Of a DNA stretch of 64,000 bases, positions 16,141 through 26,706 are shown piece by piece; the stretch's first letter is position 1, and each line of letters begins with the position of its first letter. Position numbers and translations under genes: made by a program. The notes beneath the pieces were generated by a model that worked only from the letters and a program-made list of their open reading frames with translations, searched no databases and was not told the origin of the DNA. Origin of the DNA: Paraburkholderia sp. BL21I4N1 (lineage in GTDB: Bacteria > Pseudomonadota > Gammaproteobacteria > Burkholderiales > Burkholderiaceae); the NCBI RefSeq assembly GCF_002973525.1, contig NZ_PVEN01000007.1, forward strand, positions 62,001 to 126,000, read 5' to 3'.

Positions 16141-17139
16141 ATGAAGCGCGACGCGATCACGCCGGTTGACGCCCCCGCCGATTCGCCGTTGTCCGGGCTC
16201 GCGCACGTCGGCTTTCTGACGCTGCCGAACTTTTCGATGATCGCGTTCACCAGCGCGGTCGAGGTGCTGCGCATGGCCAACTACGTGGGCCGCGCGGAGC
16301 ACTACCGCTGGTCGGTGATCACGCCGGACGGCGAGCCGGCGCGCGCCAGCAACGGCATTACCGTGAAGCCCACCACGACGCTGGCCGAAGCCGGCCTGCC
16401 GGATGTGCTGTTCGTGTGCGCCGGCTGGCACGTGCGCGAATACGTGGACGAGACGGTGATCGCGCTGCTGCGCGATGTCGCCGCCAAAGGCATTCCGCTC
16501 GGCGGCATTTGCACCGGGCCGTATGCGCTGCTGGCGGCGGGCCTGCTCGACGGTTATCGCGCCACCGTGCATTGGGAGGACATGTCGCCGCTGAACAAAA
16601 GTTATCCGCACGTGCGTTTCGCCGACGAACTGTTCGTGATCGATCGCGACCGGATGACCTGCACCGGCGGCACGGCGCCGCTCGATCTGATGCTGAACCT
16701 CGTCGGCATGCGGCTGGGACACGCGGTGGCGGCGCAGGTGTCGGAGCAGTTTATCGTCGAGCGGATTCGCGGTTCGACCGACTACCAGCACATTCCGGTC
16801 GACGCACGGGTCGGATTTTCGCGCGCGGAATTGATCGAAGTGGTGCGGCTGATGGAAGCGAACATCGAGGAGCCGCTTTCGCTCGACGAACTCGCGCGGC
16901 TCGTGCATCTGTCGCAACGTCATTTGCAGCGCATGTTCAAGATGTTCCTGAGTGTGTCGCCCACGCATTACTACCTGACGCTGCGGCTGCGTCGCGCGCG
17001 CGAGTTGCTGCGCAATACGGACGCATCGATCGGACGTGTCACCGCGGTCTGCGGGTTTCATTCGCCGTGCCATTTCAGCAAGGCGTATCGCGCGCAGTTC
17101 GGGCATGCGCCGAGTGTCGAGCGGCGACTTTCCGCGTGA
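16141..17139 (+). CDS. GATase1-like AraC-family regulator (GlxA type, GbdR/CdhR-like)
   Basis: A 332-residue regulator with an N-terminal DJ-1/GATase1-like sensor domain (about 20-200; VGFLTLPNFSMIAFTSAVEV, ICTGPYALLAAGLL) and a C-terminal double helix-turn-helix AraC domain (about 230-328; LSLDELARLVHLSQRHLQRM, AVCGFHSPCHFSKAYR). GbdR, SouR and CdhR, which sense glycine betaine/dimethylglycine, sarcosine and carnitine in Pseudomonas, all share this layout. Its place between choW and choX, 7 bases after choW, makes it a good candidate for a quaternary-amine sensor. Which compound it binds cannot be read from the sequence; the paralogue at 53154 is an equal candidate for GbdR. Confidence 0.9.
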   Translation: MKRDAITPVDAPADSPLSGLAHVGFLTLPNFSMIAFTSAVEVLRMANYVGRAEHYRWSVITPDGEPARASNGITVKPTTTLAEAGLPDVLFVCAGWHVREYVDETVIALLRDVAAKGIPLGGICTGPYALLAAGLLDGYRATVHWEDMSPLNKSYPHVRFADELFVIDRDRMTCTGGTAPLDLMLNLVGMRLGHAVAAQVSEQFIVERIRGSTDYQHIPVDARVGFSRAELIEVVRLMEANIEEPLSLDELARLVHLSQRHLQRMFKMFLSVSPTHYYLTLRLRRARELLRNTDASIGRVTAVCGFHSPCHFSKAYRAQFGHAPSVERRLSA

Positions 17140-17234
17140 AAACGTCGGCATGAAAACGCCGGCTTCCACAAAGTCTCACTGACAGAATCCGTTTAATAAA
17201 ACCAGTCGAGCATCAACTACTCTGAGGGAATGCC

Positions 17235-18170
17235 ATGAAACGTTTGTGGGCTGCGTCGTTGTGTGCGCTGTCTGTGTCGTCTGTGTTCGCTGCGGATCCC
17301 GCCACCTGCCGCGACGTGCGGTTCGCCGACGTCGGCTGGACCGATATCGCGGCCACCACCGGGTTGGCGTCGACGGTGCTCGAAGGGCTCGGCTACAAGC
17401 CGACCAGGACGATCGCCTCGGTGCCGATCACGTTCGCCGGCGTGAAGAGCAAACAGATCGACGTGTTCCTCGGCTACTGGTCGCCCACCATGGACCCGAT
17501 GATCGATCCGTTCAGGAAGGCCGGTCAGCTCACCGTGCTGCCCGCGCCGAACCTGACCGGCGCGAAATACACGCTGGCGGTGCCGGATTACGAGTATCAG
17601 GCGGGCATCAAGAACTTTAGCGACATCGCGAAGAACTACGACAAGCTCGACGGCAAGATCTACGGGATCGAGCCGGGCAACGACGGCAATGCGCTGATCA
17701 AGAAGATGATAGACAGCAACCAGTACGGGCTGGGTAAATTCAAACTGGTGGAATCGAGCGAAGCCGGCATGCTGGTCGAGGTGAATCGCGCGATTCGCGA
17801 GAAGAAGCCGATCGTGTTCCTCGGCTGGGAACCGCATCCGATGAACGTGCAGATGAAGATCGATTATCTGTCCGGCGGCGACGACGTATTCGGTCCGAAC
17901 TACGGTGAAGCGCGCGTGTTGACGGTGGTGCCGAACGATTACTCGACGCGTTGCCCGAACGTCGCGAAGCTGGTGTCGAATCTGCACTTCACGACCGATA
18001 TCGAGAACCACGTGATGCTGCCGATCATGAACAAGACCGACCCGAACAAGGCCGCGAAGGATTGGCTGAAGGCGAACCCGGCGGTGCTGGACAAGTGGCT
18101 CGCGGGCGTGAAGACGTTTGACGGCAAGGATGGACTGCCGGCGGTGAAGGCTTATGTAGCGGGGCAGTGA
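17235..18170 (+). CDS. choX: Choline-binding periplasmic protein of the ABC transporter
   Basis: A 311-residue solute-binding protein of the OpuAC/ProX type. It has a signal peptide (MKRLWAASLCALSVSSVFA, cleaved before ADP), then CRDVRFADVGWTDIAATTGL, FLGYWSPTMDP and FLGWEPHPMNV, which hold the tryptophans and tyrosines that form the aromatic box of ChoX for the trimethylammonium group. GAGGGAATGCC before the ATG supplies the ribosome binding site. It is on the same strand as choVW but separated by the regulator gene and by 95 bases, so it may have its own promoter. A perfect terminator follows at once. Confidence 0.92.
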   Translation: MKRLWAASLCALSVSSVFAADPATCRDVRFADVGWTDIAATTGLASTVLEGLGYKPTRTIASVPITFAGVKSKQIDVFLGYWSPTMDPMIDPFRKAGQLTVLPAPNLTGAKYTLAVPDYEYQAGIKNFSDIAKNYDKLDGKIYGIEPGNDGNALIKKMIDSNQYGLGKFKLVESSEAGMLVEVNRAIREKKPIVFLGWEPHPMNVQMKIDYLSGGDDVFGPNYGEARVLTVVPNDYSTRCPNVAKLVSNLHFTTDIENHVMLPIMNKTDPNKAAKDWLKANPAVLDKWLAGVKTFDGKDGLPAVKAYVAGQ

Positions 18171-18180
18171 AATTGACTTG

Positions 18181-18222
18181 AACGGCTTTCGCGCCGCATG
18201 AGTGGCGCGAAAGCCGTTTTTG
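18181..18222 (+). terminator. Strong Rho-independent terminator after choX
   Basis: A perfect 15-bp stem (AACGGCTTTCGCGCC with GGCGCGAAAGCCGTT), an 8-base loop and a T-run end the cho operon, 3 bases before the stop codon of the convergent AraC gene. It may serve both genes. Confidence 0.92.
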
Positions 18223-18224
18223 CT

Positions 18225-19292
18225 TTAAATCGCCTGAGCGCGGCCCGGGAACGTTTCGTCGTAACCGGCGCCGTCGTCCACGGCTTCCGCCGTGCCGCGT
18301 TGCTCGCGGTACATCATGGGCGGCAAACCGAATTGTTTGCGGAATTCGCGGCCCAGATGCGATGCATCGGAGAAGCCGCAACTCGACGCGATATCGGCGA
18401 CCGTTTTATCCGAACTGGTCAGCAGCCACGCGGCGGTGCGCAAACGCACCTGCTTCGCGTAGGCCTGCGGCGCCTTGCCGGTTTCGGCCTTGAACAGACG
18501 TTCGAGTTGGCGCGGTGAGAGGTCGAGCTTGCCGGCCAGCTCGTCGAGCGATAGCGAGCGGCCTACGTGCTGTTCCATCAGCAGGATGGCGCGTTTTACT
18601 TTCGGATGCGTGGCGGGCGCGAGACCAGGGGGATGCGGTTGCGGTGCGTTGCCTTTCTGCATGTCGTCGACCAGCAGGATGCGCAGCGCTTTTTGCACCG
18701 TGGCGGTTTCGAAATGACGCAGCAGGATTGCGGCGGCGACGTCGATCGAGGCGCGGCCACCGGAGCAGGTAATGCGTCTGCGGTCGATGACGAAGAGTCT
18801 ATCGGCGACTAACGTTTTTTCGTCGACGGACGGAAAGCGTTCGATGAAATCCCAGTAGTGGAACCAGCTCACGCAGATGCGATGACCTTCCAGCACGCCT
18901 GCGCGCATCAGTGAGAACACGCCGGTGCACATGCCGACCAAGGTGGCGTCGGTTGCGGCGGCGCGGCGGATGAAGGCCAGGGTTGCGTCGTTGGCCGCCG
19001 GGCCGGAGTGCAGCAGGCCGCCTACCACGACGACGTAGTCAAAGGGTTCCGCGTTATCGAAGGTTTCCCAAGGGGTGATCTGGATGCCGCAGCTTGCGCG
19101 CACGGGGGCCAGCGTTTCGCCTATCACGCTCCATGAGCAACGGACCGGTTTGCTGAAGTCGCCTTCGTCGGCGGATAGGCGTAGCAGGTCGACGAAGCCA
19201 GAGAACGCCGTCAGCGTGAAGTTGGGAAGCAGGATGATGCCGAAACGGATGCGTTGTTTGGACGTCGTCTCGGTGGAGGGGAGTGGGTGCAT
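18225..19292 (-). CDS. GATase1-like AraC-family regulator
   Basis: From ATG 19292 the protein is 355 residues: a GATase1-like sensor (about 12-190; IRFGIILLPNFTLTAFSGFV, VGMCTGVFSLMRAGVLEGHR, ITCSGGRASID) and an AraC DNA-binding domain (about 225-325; LSLDELAGKLDLSPRQLERL, IASSCGFSDASHLGREFR). The frame extends upstream to 19538, but that part is Trp/Gly/Pro-rich and not family-like. It is more distant from the regulators at 16141 and 53154 than they are from each other, judging by the sensor domain. It diverges from the serine dehydratase/sarcosine oxidase genes, so it may respond to sarcosine, serine or a related compound; this is inference from position. Confidence 0.87.
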   Translation of the reverse strand: MHPLPSTETTSKQRIRFGIILLPNFTLTAFSGFVDLLRLSADEGDFSKPVRCSWSVIGETLAPVRASCGIQITPWETFDNAEPFDYVVVVGGLLHSGPAANDATLAFIRRAAATDATLVGMCTGVFSLMRAGVLEGHRICVSWFHYWDFIERFPSVDEKTLVADRLFVIDRRRITCSGGRASIDVAAAILLRHFETATVQKALRILLVDDMQKGNAPQPHPPGLAPATHPKVKRAILLMEQHVGRSLSLDELAGKLDLSPRQLERLFKAETGKAPQAYAKQVRLRTAAWLLTSSDKTVADIASSCGFSDASHLGREFRKQFGLPPMMYREQRGTAEAVDDGAGYDETFPGRAQAI

Positions 19293-19589
19293 GCGTGCTG
19301 CTTTAGGGGTTGCTCTGTTGTGGCTAGCATAGCATCTGGGGGTTTTTGTTCGTGTGCCGAGTTTGAGGTTGCCTGAGCTGCCAACACCTCCGAAACAACC
19401 GCCAACTGTCCACCATCCCAAACCCGCCCAAAACCATAAAAAACCCGCCGGGCGCGGCCACGGAAGGCGCCCGCTGACGACCCCATCCCACGCCAATGGC
19501 GCTTTTATTCTATCGACCAAAACCAACGTGAGTTGCAATACACCTACCCCAACCGCGCCCGTCTATCAGCGCAAACCAAGGCCCAAAAA

Positions 19590-20984
<1,395 letters not shown>

Positions 20985-21033
20985 AGCATGCACCGAAGCA
21001 CGCATTGAAAGACAGCACCCACAAGGATCAACG

Positions 21034-22278
21034 ATGAGCCGCTATTCGATATTCAGCCTCTTGCGCAACGGGATGTCGTATCACGAGAACTGGGAGCGTC
21101 AGTGGAAGAGCCCCGAGCCAAAACGTGAATACGACGTGGTGATCGTCGGCGGCGGCGGGCATGGTCTCGCCACGGCGTACTACCTCGCGAAGGAGCACGG
21201 CGTGCGCAATATCGCCGTGCTGGAAAAAGGCTGGATCGGCGGCGGCAACACGGCGCGCAACACGACGATCGTGCGTTCCAACTACCTGTGGGACGAATCC
21301 GCCGCGCTCTACGAAAAAGCAATGAAACTGTGGGAAGGGCTCTCGCAAGACCTGAACTACAACGTGATGTTCAGCCAGCGCGGCGTGATGAATCTCGCGC
21401 ACACGTTGCAGGACGTGCGCGACACGGAGCGTCGTGTGAATGCGAACCGGCTGAACGGCGTGGACGCCGAATTCCTCACGCCGGCGCAGATCAAGGAAAT
21501 CGAGCCGACCATCAATCTGAATAGCCGCTATCCGGTGCTCGGCGCGTCGATCCAGCGGCGCGGCGGCGTGGCGCGTCACGATGCGGTCGCGTGGGGTTTC
21601 GCGCGAGGCGCGGATCAGGCCGGTGTGGATATCGTGCAGAACTGTCAGGTGACGGGCATTCGCCGCGACGGCAGCCAGGTGACGGGCGTGGATACCACCA
21701 AGGGCTTCATCAAGGCGAAGAAAGTCGCGGTGGTGGCGGCGGGCAATACGTCGACGCTCGCGGATATGGCCGGCATACGTCTGCCGCTGGAAAGCCATCC
21801 GCTGCAGGCGTTGGTGTCCGAGCCGATCAAGCCGGTGGTCAACACCGTGGTGATGTCGAACGCGGTGCACGCGTATATCAGTCAGTCCGACAAGGGCGAT
21901 CTGGTGATCGGCGCGGGCGTGGATCAATACACCGGGTTCGGTCAGCGCGGCAGCTTCCAGATCATCGAAGGCACGCTCGAAGCGATCGTGGAAATGTTCC
22001 CGGTGTTCTCGCGAGTGCGGATGAATCGCCAGTGGGGCGGCATCGTGGATGTGTCGCCGGACGCGTGCCCGATTATCAGCAAGACCGACGTGAAGGGCCT
22101 GTACTTCAATTGCGGCTGGGGCACCGGCGGCTTCAAGGCGACGCCCGGTTCGGGCTGGGCGTATGCGCACACCATCGCGCGCGACGAACCGCATCCTTTG
22201 AATGCGCCGTTCTCGCTGGACCGCTTTTATACCGGCCATCTGATCGACGAGCACGGCGCCGCCGCCGTCGCCCACTAA
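21034..22278 (+). CDS. soxB: Sarcosine oxidase subunit beta
   Basis: A 414-residue flavoprotein of the DAO family and the catalytic subunit of heterotetrameric sarcosine oxidase. It has the FAD-binding motif VVIVGGGGHGLATAYYLAKE (about 31-50), GGGNTARNTTIVRSNYLW, and a segment QRRGGVARHDAVAWGFARGA (about 172-191) containing the histidine that in studied enzymes holds FMN covalently. It oxidises sarcosine to glycine with release of an active C1 unit. It heads soxB-soxD-soxA-soxG, whose genes overlap or nearly touch, and follows sdaA by 49 bases. Confidence 0.96.
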   Translation: MSRYSIFSLLRNGMSYHENWERQWKSPEPKREYDVVIVGGGGHGLATAYYLAKEHGVRNIAVLEKGWIGGGNTARNTTIVRSNYLWDESAALYEKAMKLWEGLSQDLNYNVMFSQRGVMNLAHTLQDVRDTERRVNANRLNGVDAEFLTPAQIKEIEPTINLNSRYPVLGASIQRRGGVARHDAVAWGFARGADQAGVDIVQNCQVTGIRRDGSQVTGVDTTKGFIKAKKVAVVAAGNTSTLADMAGIRLPLESHPLQALVSEPIKPVVNTVVMSNAVHAYISQSDKGDLVIGAGVDQYTGFGQRGSFQIIEGTLEAIVEMFPVFSRVRMNRQWGGIVDVSPDACPIISKTDVKGLYFNCGWGTGGFKATPGSGWAYAHTIARDEPHPLNAPFSLDRFYTGHLIDEHGAAAVAH

Positions 22279-22298
22279 CCGACATTGGAGAGAATCAG

Positions 22299-22613
22299 AT
22301 GCTACTGATCGAATGCCCATGGTGCGGGCCGCGCGCCGAAACCGAATTTTCCTGCGGCGGCGAGGCGGACATTGCCCGTCCGCTCGACACCGAAAAACTC
22401 ACCGACAAGGAATGGGGCGACTACCTGTTCATGCGTAAAAACCCGCGCGGCGTGCATCGCGAACAATGGATGCATGCGCAAGGATGCCGCCGCTGGTTCA
22501 TGGCGCAACGCGATACGGTGAGCTACGAGATCCAGGGCTACGACACGTTCGAACGTCCGCTGCTCGCGCTGGATAGCAATGAAGGCAAGGCACAAGAGGG
22601 TAAGACGCAATGA
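22299..22613 (+). CDS. soxD: Sarcosine oxidase subunit delta
   Basis: A 104-residue zinc-binding subunit beginning MLLIECPWCGPR, with the CPWC pair, a further cysteine (FSCGG) and His/Cys in WMHAQGCRRWF that complete the expected zinc site. The ATG at 22299 follows GGAGAG and lies 20 bases after soxB. Its stop overlaps the start of soxA (ATGA), indicating coupled translation. Confidence 0.95.
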   Translation: MLLIECPWCGPRAETEFSCGGEADIARPLDTEKLTDKEWGDYLFMRKNPRGVHREQWMHAQGCRRWFMAQRDTVSYEIQGYDTFERPLLALDSNEGKAQEGKTQ

Positions 22614-25612
22614 GCCAGACAGACCGACTCCCCAACGGCGGCCGCATCAATCGCGCCATGCCGCTGACGTTCACGTTCAACGGCCGCCAGTATCAGGGCT
22701 ATCAGGGCGACACGCTGGCCTCGGCGCTGCTCGCCAACGGCGTGCATTTCGTGGCGCGCAGCTGGAAATACCATCGGCCGCGCGGCATCGTGACGGCGGG
22801 CGTGGAAGAGCCGAACGCGGTCGTGCAACTGGAAACCGGCGCCTACACGGTGCCGAATGCTCGCGCCACCGAAGTCGAGTTGTATCAGGGGCTCGTCGCC
22901 AGCAGCGTCAACGCGAAGCCGAGCATCGAGAAAGATCGCATGGCGGTCAATCAGAAGTTCGCGCGCTTCATTCCGGCCGGCTTCTACTACAAGACCTTCA
23001 TGTGGCCGCGCAAGTTCTGGCCGAAGTACGAAGAAGTGATTCGCGACGCCGCCGGTCTCGGCAAGGCGCCCGAACACCTCGACGCGGACCGCTACGACAA
23101 GTGCTTTGCGCATTGCGACGTGCTGGTGGTGGGCGGCGGCCCGACCGGGCTCGCGGCGGCGCATGCGGCGGCGTTGTCCGGCGCACGCGTGACGCTGATC
23201 GACGATCAGCCTGAACTGGGCGGCTCGCTGCTGTCGTGCCGCGCGGAGATCGACGGCAAGCCCGCGCTGCAGTGGGTGCATAAGATCGAAGACGAACTGC
23301 GGCAGATGCCCGACGTGAAGATCCTGTCCCGCAGCACCGCATTCGGCTATCAGGACCACAACCTGATCACGGTGACGCAGCGGCTCACCGAACATTTGCC
23401 GGTGACGCAACGCAAGGGCACGCGCGAACTGATGTGGAAGATCCGCGCGAAGCGCGTGATTCTCGCGACGGGCGCGCACGAACGGCCGATCGTGTTCGGC
23501 AATAACGATCTGCCGGGCGTGATGCTGGCGTCGGCGGTGTCGACCTATCTGCATCGTTACGCGGTACTGCCGGGCCGCAACGCGGTGGTGTTCACGAACA
23601 ACGACGACGGCTATCAATGCGCGCTCGACCTGAAAGCGGCCGGCGCGCAGGTGACGGTGGTCGATCCGCGCGCGGGCGAATCGAAAGGCACGTTGCCGGC
23701 GCTCGCACGGCGCTACGGCGTGAAGGTGATGAACGGCGTCGCGATCACGGCGGCGCACGGCAAATTGCGGGTGGCGTCGGTCGAACTGGCGTCGTATGCG
23801 AAGGGCCAGCTCGGCGCTAAACAGGGTGACTTGCCGTGCGATCTGCTGGCCATGTCGGGCGGCTGGAGCCCCGTGCTGCACCTGTTCGCGCAATCGGGCG
23901 GCAAGGCGCATTGGCATGACGACAAGGCCTGTTTCGTGCCGGGCAAGGCGATGCAACCGGAAACCAGCGTCGGCGCCTGCGCGGGCGACTTCACGCTGGG
24001 CCAGGGCATCCGCTTTGCGATGGATGCGGGTATCGAGGCCGCGCGCGCCGCAGGCTTCATCGTGACGCGGCCGAATCCGGTGCAGGTGGCCGAGATCGCC
24101 GAAGCGAAGATGCTGCCGCTGTGGCTGGTCGGCGGTCGTGAGCTGGCCACGCGCGGGCCGAAGCAGTTCATCGATTTCCAGAACGACGTGTCGGCCGCGG
24201 ATATTTTCCTGGCCGCGCGCGAAGGCTTCGAATCGGTCGAACATGTGAAGCGTTATACGGCAATGGGTTTCGGCACCGACCAGGGCAAGCTCGGCAACAT
24301 CAATGGGATGGCGATTCTCGCGCAGGCGCTCGGCAAGACGATTCCCGAGACCGGCACGACCACCTTCCGTCCGAACTACACGCCAGTCACGTTCGGCACG
24401 TTCGCCGGCCGCGAGCTGGGCGAGTTTCTCGATCCGGTACGCAAGACGGCGGTGCATGAGTGGCATGTGGAAAACGGCGCGGCCTTCGAGGACGTCGGCA
24501 ACTGGAAGCGTCCGTGGTATTTCCCGAAAGCGGGCGAGGACATGCACACTGCGGTAGCGCGCGAATCGCTCGCGGTGCGCACCAGCGTCGGCATACTCGA
24601 CGCGTCGACGCTCGGCAAGATCGACATTCAGGGCCCCGATTCGGCGAAGCTGCTGAACTGGGTCTATACCAATCCGTGGAGCAAGCTGGAAGTCGGCAAA
24701 TGTCGTTACGGCCTGATGCTCGACGAAAACGGCATGATTTTCGACGACGGCGTGACGGTGCGCCTCGCCGACCAGCACTACATGATGACGACCACGACCG
24801 GCGGCGCCGCGCGCGTGCTGACGTGGCTCGAAAGCTGGCTGCAGACGGAATGGCCGGATATGCGGGTCAGGCTCGCATCGGTCACCGATCACTGGGCCAC
24901 CTTCGCCGTGGTCGGTCCGAATAGCCGCAAGGTGTTGCAGAAAGTGTGCGAGGACATCGACTTCGCGAACGCGGCGTTCCCGTTCATGAGCTATCGCGAA
25001 GGCACGGTGGCCGGCGCGGCGTCGCGAGTCATGCGCATCAGCTTCTCGGGCGAACTCGCCTATGAAGTGAACGTGCCGGCGAACGTCGGACGCGCGGTGT
25101 GGGAAGCGTTGATGGCGGCGGGCGCCGAGTACGACATCACGCCGTACGGCACCGAAACCATGCACGTCCTGCGCGCGGAGAAGGGCTACATCATCGTCGG
25201 TCAGGATACGGACGGCTCGATGACGCCGTACGACGTCGGCATGGGTGGGCTGGTCGCGAAGTCGAAAGACTTTCTCGGCAAGCGCTCGCTGACGCGTTCG
25301 GACACCGCGAAGGCGGGGCGCAAGCAACTGGTCGGGCTGCTGCCGGACGATCCGTCGTTCGTGATTCCCGAAGGCTCGCAGATCGTCGCCGGGCCGTTCC
25401 AGGGCGAGACCGCGGCGATGCTCGGTCACGTCACGTCGAGCTATTACAGCCCGATCCTGAAGCGTTCGATCGCGATGGCGGTCGTCAAGGGCGGTCTCGA
25501 CAAGATCGGCGAAACGGTCACGATTCCGCTTGCGAGCGGTAAACAGATTGCGGCGAAGATCGCCAGCTCGGTGTTCTATGACAGCGAAGGAGCACGTCAA
25601 CATGTGGAATGA
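22610..25612 (+). CDS. soxA: Sarcosine oxidase subunit alpha
   Basis: The 1000-residue length is normal. It has an N-terminal 2Fe-2S-ferredoxin-like fold (about 20-110; FTFNGRQYQGYQGDTLASAL), an NAD-binding FAD/NAD Rossmann region (VVGGGPTGLAAAHAAALSGA, about 176-195), and a C-terminal aminomethyltransferase (GcvT-like) half (about 600-1000; VGILDASTLGKIDIQGPDSA, ELAYEVNVPA, GMGGLVAKSKDFLGKRSL) that binds tetrahydrofolate and captures the C1 unit as methylene-THF. That C1 product can be used by GlyA to turn glycine into serine. Its start overlaps soxD and its end overlaps soxG by 11 bases. Confidence 0.96.
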   Translation: MSQTDRLPNGGRINRAMPLTFTFNGRQYQGYQGDTLASALLANGVHFVARSWKYHRPRGIVTAGVEEPNAVVQLETGAYTVPNARATEVELYQGLVASSVNAKPSIEKDRMAVNQKFARFIPAGFYYKTFMWPRKFWPKYEEVIRDAAGLGKAPEHLDADRYDKCFAHCDVLVVGGGPTGLAAAHAAALSGARVTLIDDQPELGGSLLSCRAEIDGKPALQWVHKIEDELRQMPDVKILSRSTAFGYQDHNLITVTQRLTEHLPVTQRKGTRELMWKIRAKRVILATGAHERPIVFGNNDLPGVMLASAVSTYLHRYAVLPGRNAVVFTNNDDGYQCALDLKAAGAQVTVVDPRAGESKGTLPALARRYGVKVMNGVAITAAHGKLRVASVELASYAKGQLGAKQGDLPCDLLAMSGGWSPVLHLFAQSGGKAHWHDDKACFVPGKAMQPETSVGACAGDFTLGQGIRFAMDAGIEAARAAGFIVTRPNPVQVAEIAEAKMLPLWLVGGRELATRGPKQFIDFQNDVSAADIFLAAREGFESVEHVKRYTAMGFGTDQGKLGNINGMAILAQALGKTIPETGTTTFRPNYTPVTFGTFAGRELGEFLDPVRKTAVHEWHVENGAAFEDVGNWKRPWYFPKAGEDMHTAVARESLAVRTSVGILDASTLGKIDIQGPDSAKLLNWVYTNPWSKLEVGKCRYGLMLDENGMIFDDGVTVRLADQHYMMTTTTGGAARVLTWLESWLQTEWPDMRVRLASVTDHWATFAVVGPNSRKVLQKVCEDIDFANAAFPFMSYREGTVAGAASRVMRISFSGELAYEVNVPANVGRAVWEALMAAGAEYDITPYGTETMHVLRAEKGYIIVGQDTDGSMTPYDVGMGGLVAKSKDFLGKRSLTRSDTAKAGRKQLVGLLPDDPSFVIPEGSQIVAGPFQGETAAMLGHVTSSYYSPILKRSIAMAVVKGGLDKIGETVTIPLASGKQIAAKIASSVFYDSEGARQHVE

Positions 25613-26258
25613 AACTCGAGGCACGGGCTCGGTCGTGGATCGCGCGGTCGGCAAGCAAACCGGCGTGTGGCAGGAGTCCCCGCTGGTCGGCACGGATGCG
25701 TTGCTGAAGAAGCATCTGGCAACGGCCAACGCGGCGTTCAGATTGAACGAGCGGCCGTTTCTGGAATTGGTGAACGTGCGCGGCGATACACGCGACGCGG
25801 CCTTCATGCAGGCAATGGAGAGCGTGCTCGGCTGCCGTCCGCCGGAAAAGGCCAACACGATTGCACGCGGCAATGGCTACGACCTGCTGTGGCTCGGCCC
25901 GGACGAATGGCTGGTGCGCTCGGCCACCGCGCACGACGCGAGCCGCAGCGCGCCGTTGCAGGCGAAACTCGGCGCTGCGTTCGCGGGCGTGTTCGCGGCG
26001 GTGGTGGATATCGGCAGCGGCTATACGGTGCTTGAAATTAGCGGCACACGCACGCGTGAGGTGCTGGCGCGCGGCTGTCCGCTCGATCTGCATCCCAAAC
26101 TGTTCGGCGAAGGGCAGTGCGCGCAGAGCCACTATTTCAAGGCATCGATGACGCTCGTGCCGACCGGCGCGAACAGCTTCGATATCGTCGTGCGTCGCAG
26201 TTTTGCCGATTACTTCGTCAAGATGATGCTCGACGCGGCCGAGCCGCTGATGTCGTAA
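25602..26258 (+). CDS. soxG: Sarcosine oxidase subunit gamma
   Basis: The 218-residue smallest structural subunit besides SoxD, related to the GcvT C-terminal fold. ATG 25602 is chosen over ATG 25578 because GAAGGAGC lies at the right distance before it. Recognisable segments are ANTIARGNGYDLLWLGPDEWLV taken in part (GYDLLWLGPDEWLV), VVDIGSGYTVLEISG and LARGCPLDLHPKLFGEGQCA, the last being a strong SoxG signature. It completes the soxBDAG operon. Confidence 0.94.
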   Translation: MWNETRGTGSVVDRAVGKQTGVWQESPLVGTDALLKKHLATANAAFRLNERPFLELVNVRGDTRDAAFMQAMESVLGCRPPEKANTIARGNGYDLLWLGPDEWLVRSATAHDASRSAPLQAKLGAAFAGVFAAVVDIGSGYTVLEISGTRTREVLARGCPLDLHPKLFGEGQCAQSHYFKASMTLVPTGANSFDIVVRRSFADYFVKMMLDAAEPLMS

Positions 26259-26275
26259 CGCGGCTTCAGTCCGAC

Positions 26276-26539
26276 ATGACCGCGACGCGTCTGGCCACCG
26301 CGCGTCTCACCGAGCGCGCCTGCCATGAAGGCGATGCGCATGCCGCGCTCGCGCTACTCGATCAGAGCATCATGCTGCGGCACCGGCGCATCGCGCTGAT
26401 CCGCTATCTGCTCGCGCAGCAGCTCGGCGCGCCGCTGGAGGCGCGTCATCATCAATACGTCGAACGGATTGCCGCGCGGCTGAGCGCGGAGGCGCTTGCG
26501 CGCATCGCAGGCGCGGCGCGTGCGCGGCTGCGGGTGTGA
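26276..26539 (+). CDS. Hypothetical protein, 87 residues
   Basis: A short open frame 17 bases after soxG (MTATRLATARLTERACHEGD to ARLRV). The product is Ala/Arg/Leu-rich and predicted to be mostly helical. It has no clear ribosome binding site and no motif I recognise, although its position at the end of the sox operon would allow translation from the same message. It may be a real small gene or chance coding in GC-rich DNA. Confidence 0.35.
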   Translation: MTATRLATARLTERACHEGDAHAALALLDQSIMLRHRRIALIRYLLAQQLGAPLEARHHQYVERIAARLSAEALARIAGAARARLRV

Positions 26540-26706
26540 TGCCGCCGAACGCGATCTGAACGATGCCCCCGGCGGTTCCACGAACGACGCCCCCGTTCCA
26601 CTCCGATGACGGTTTCTTTCTATGTGGCCGATTTATGTCGGCGTCTACTGAAAAGACACTGAACGGAGTACTCACGCGGCTGCCGCCGCATCAACGAGGG
26701 GATGCC

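Noticed and set aside
22538..25873. 1111-codon minus-strand open frame opposite soxA
   Set aside because: It is an antisense shadow of the soxA codon pattern in GC-rich DNA; rich in Arg/His with no known domain.
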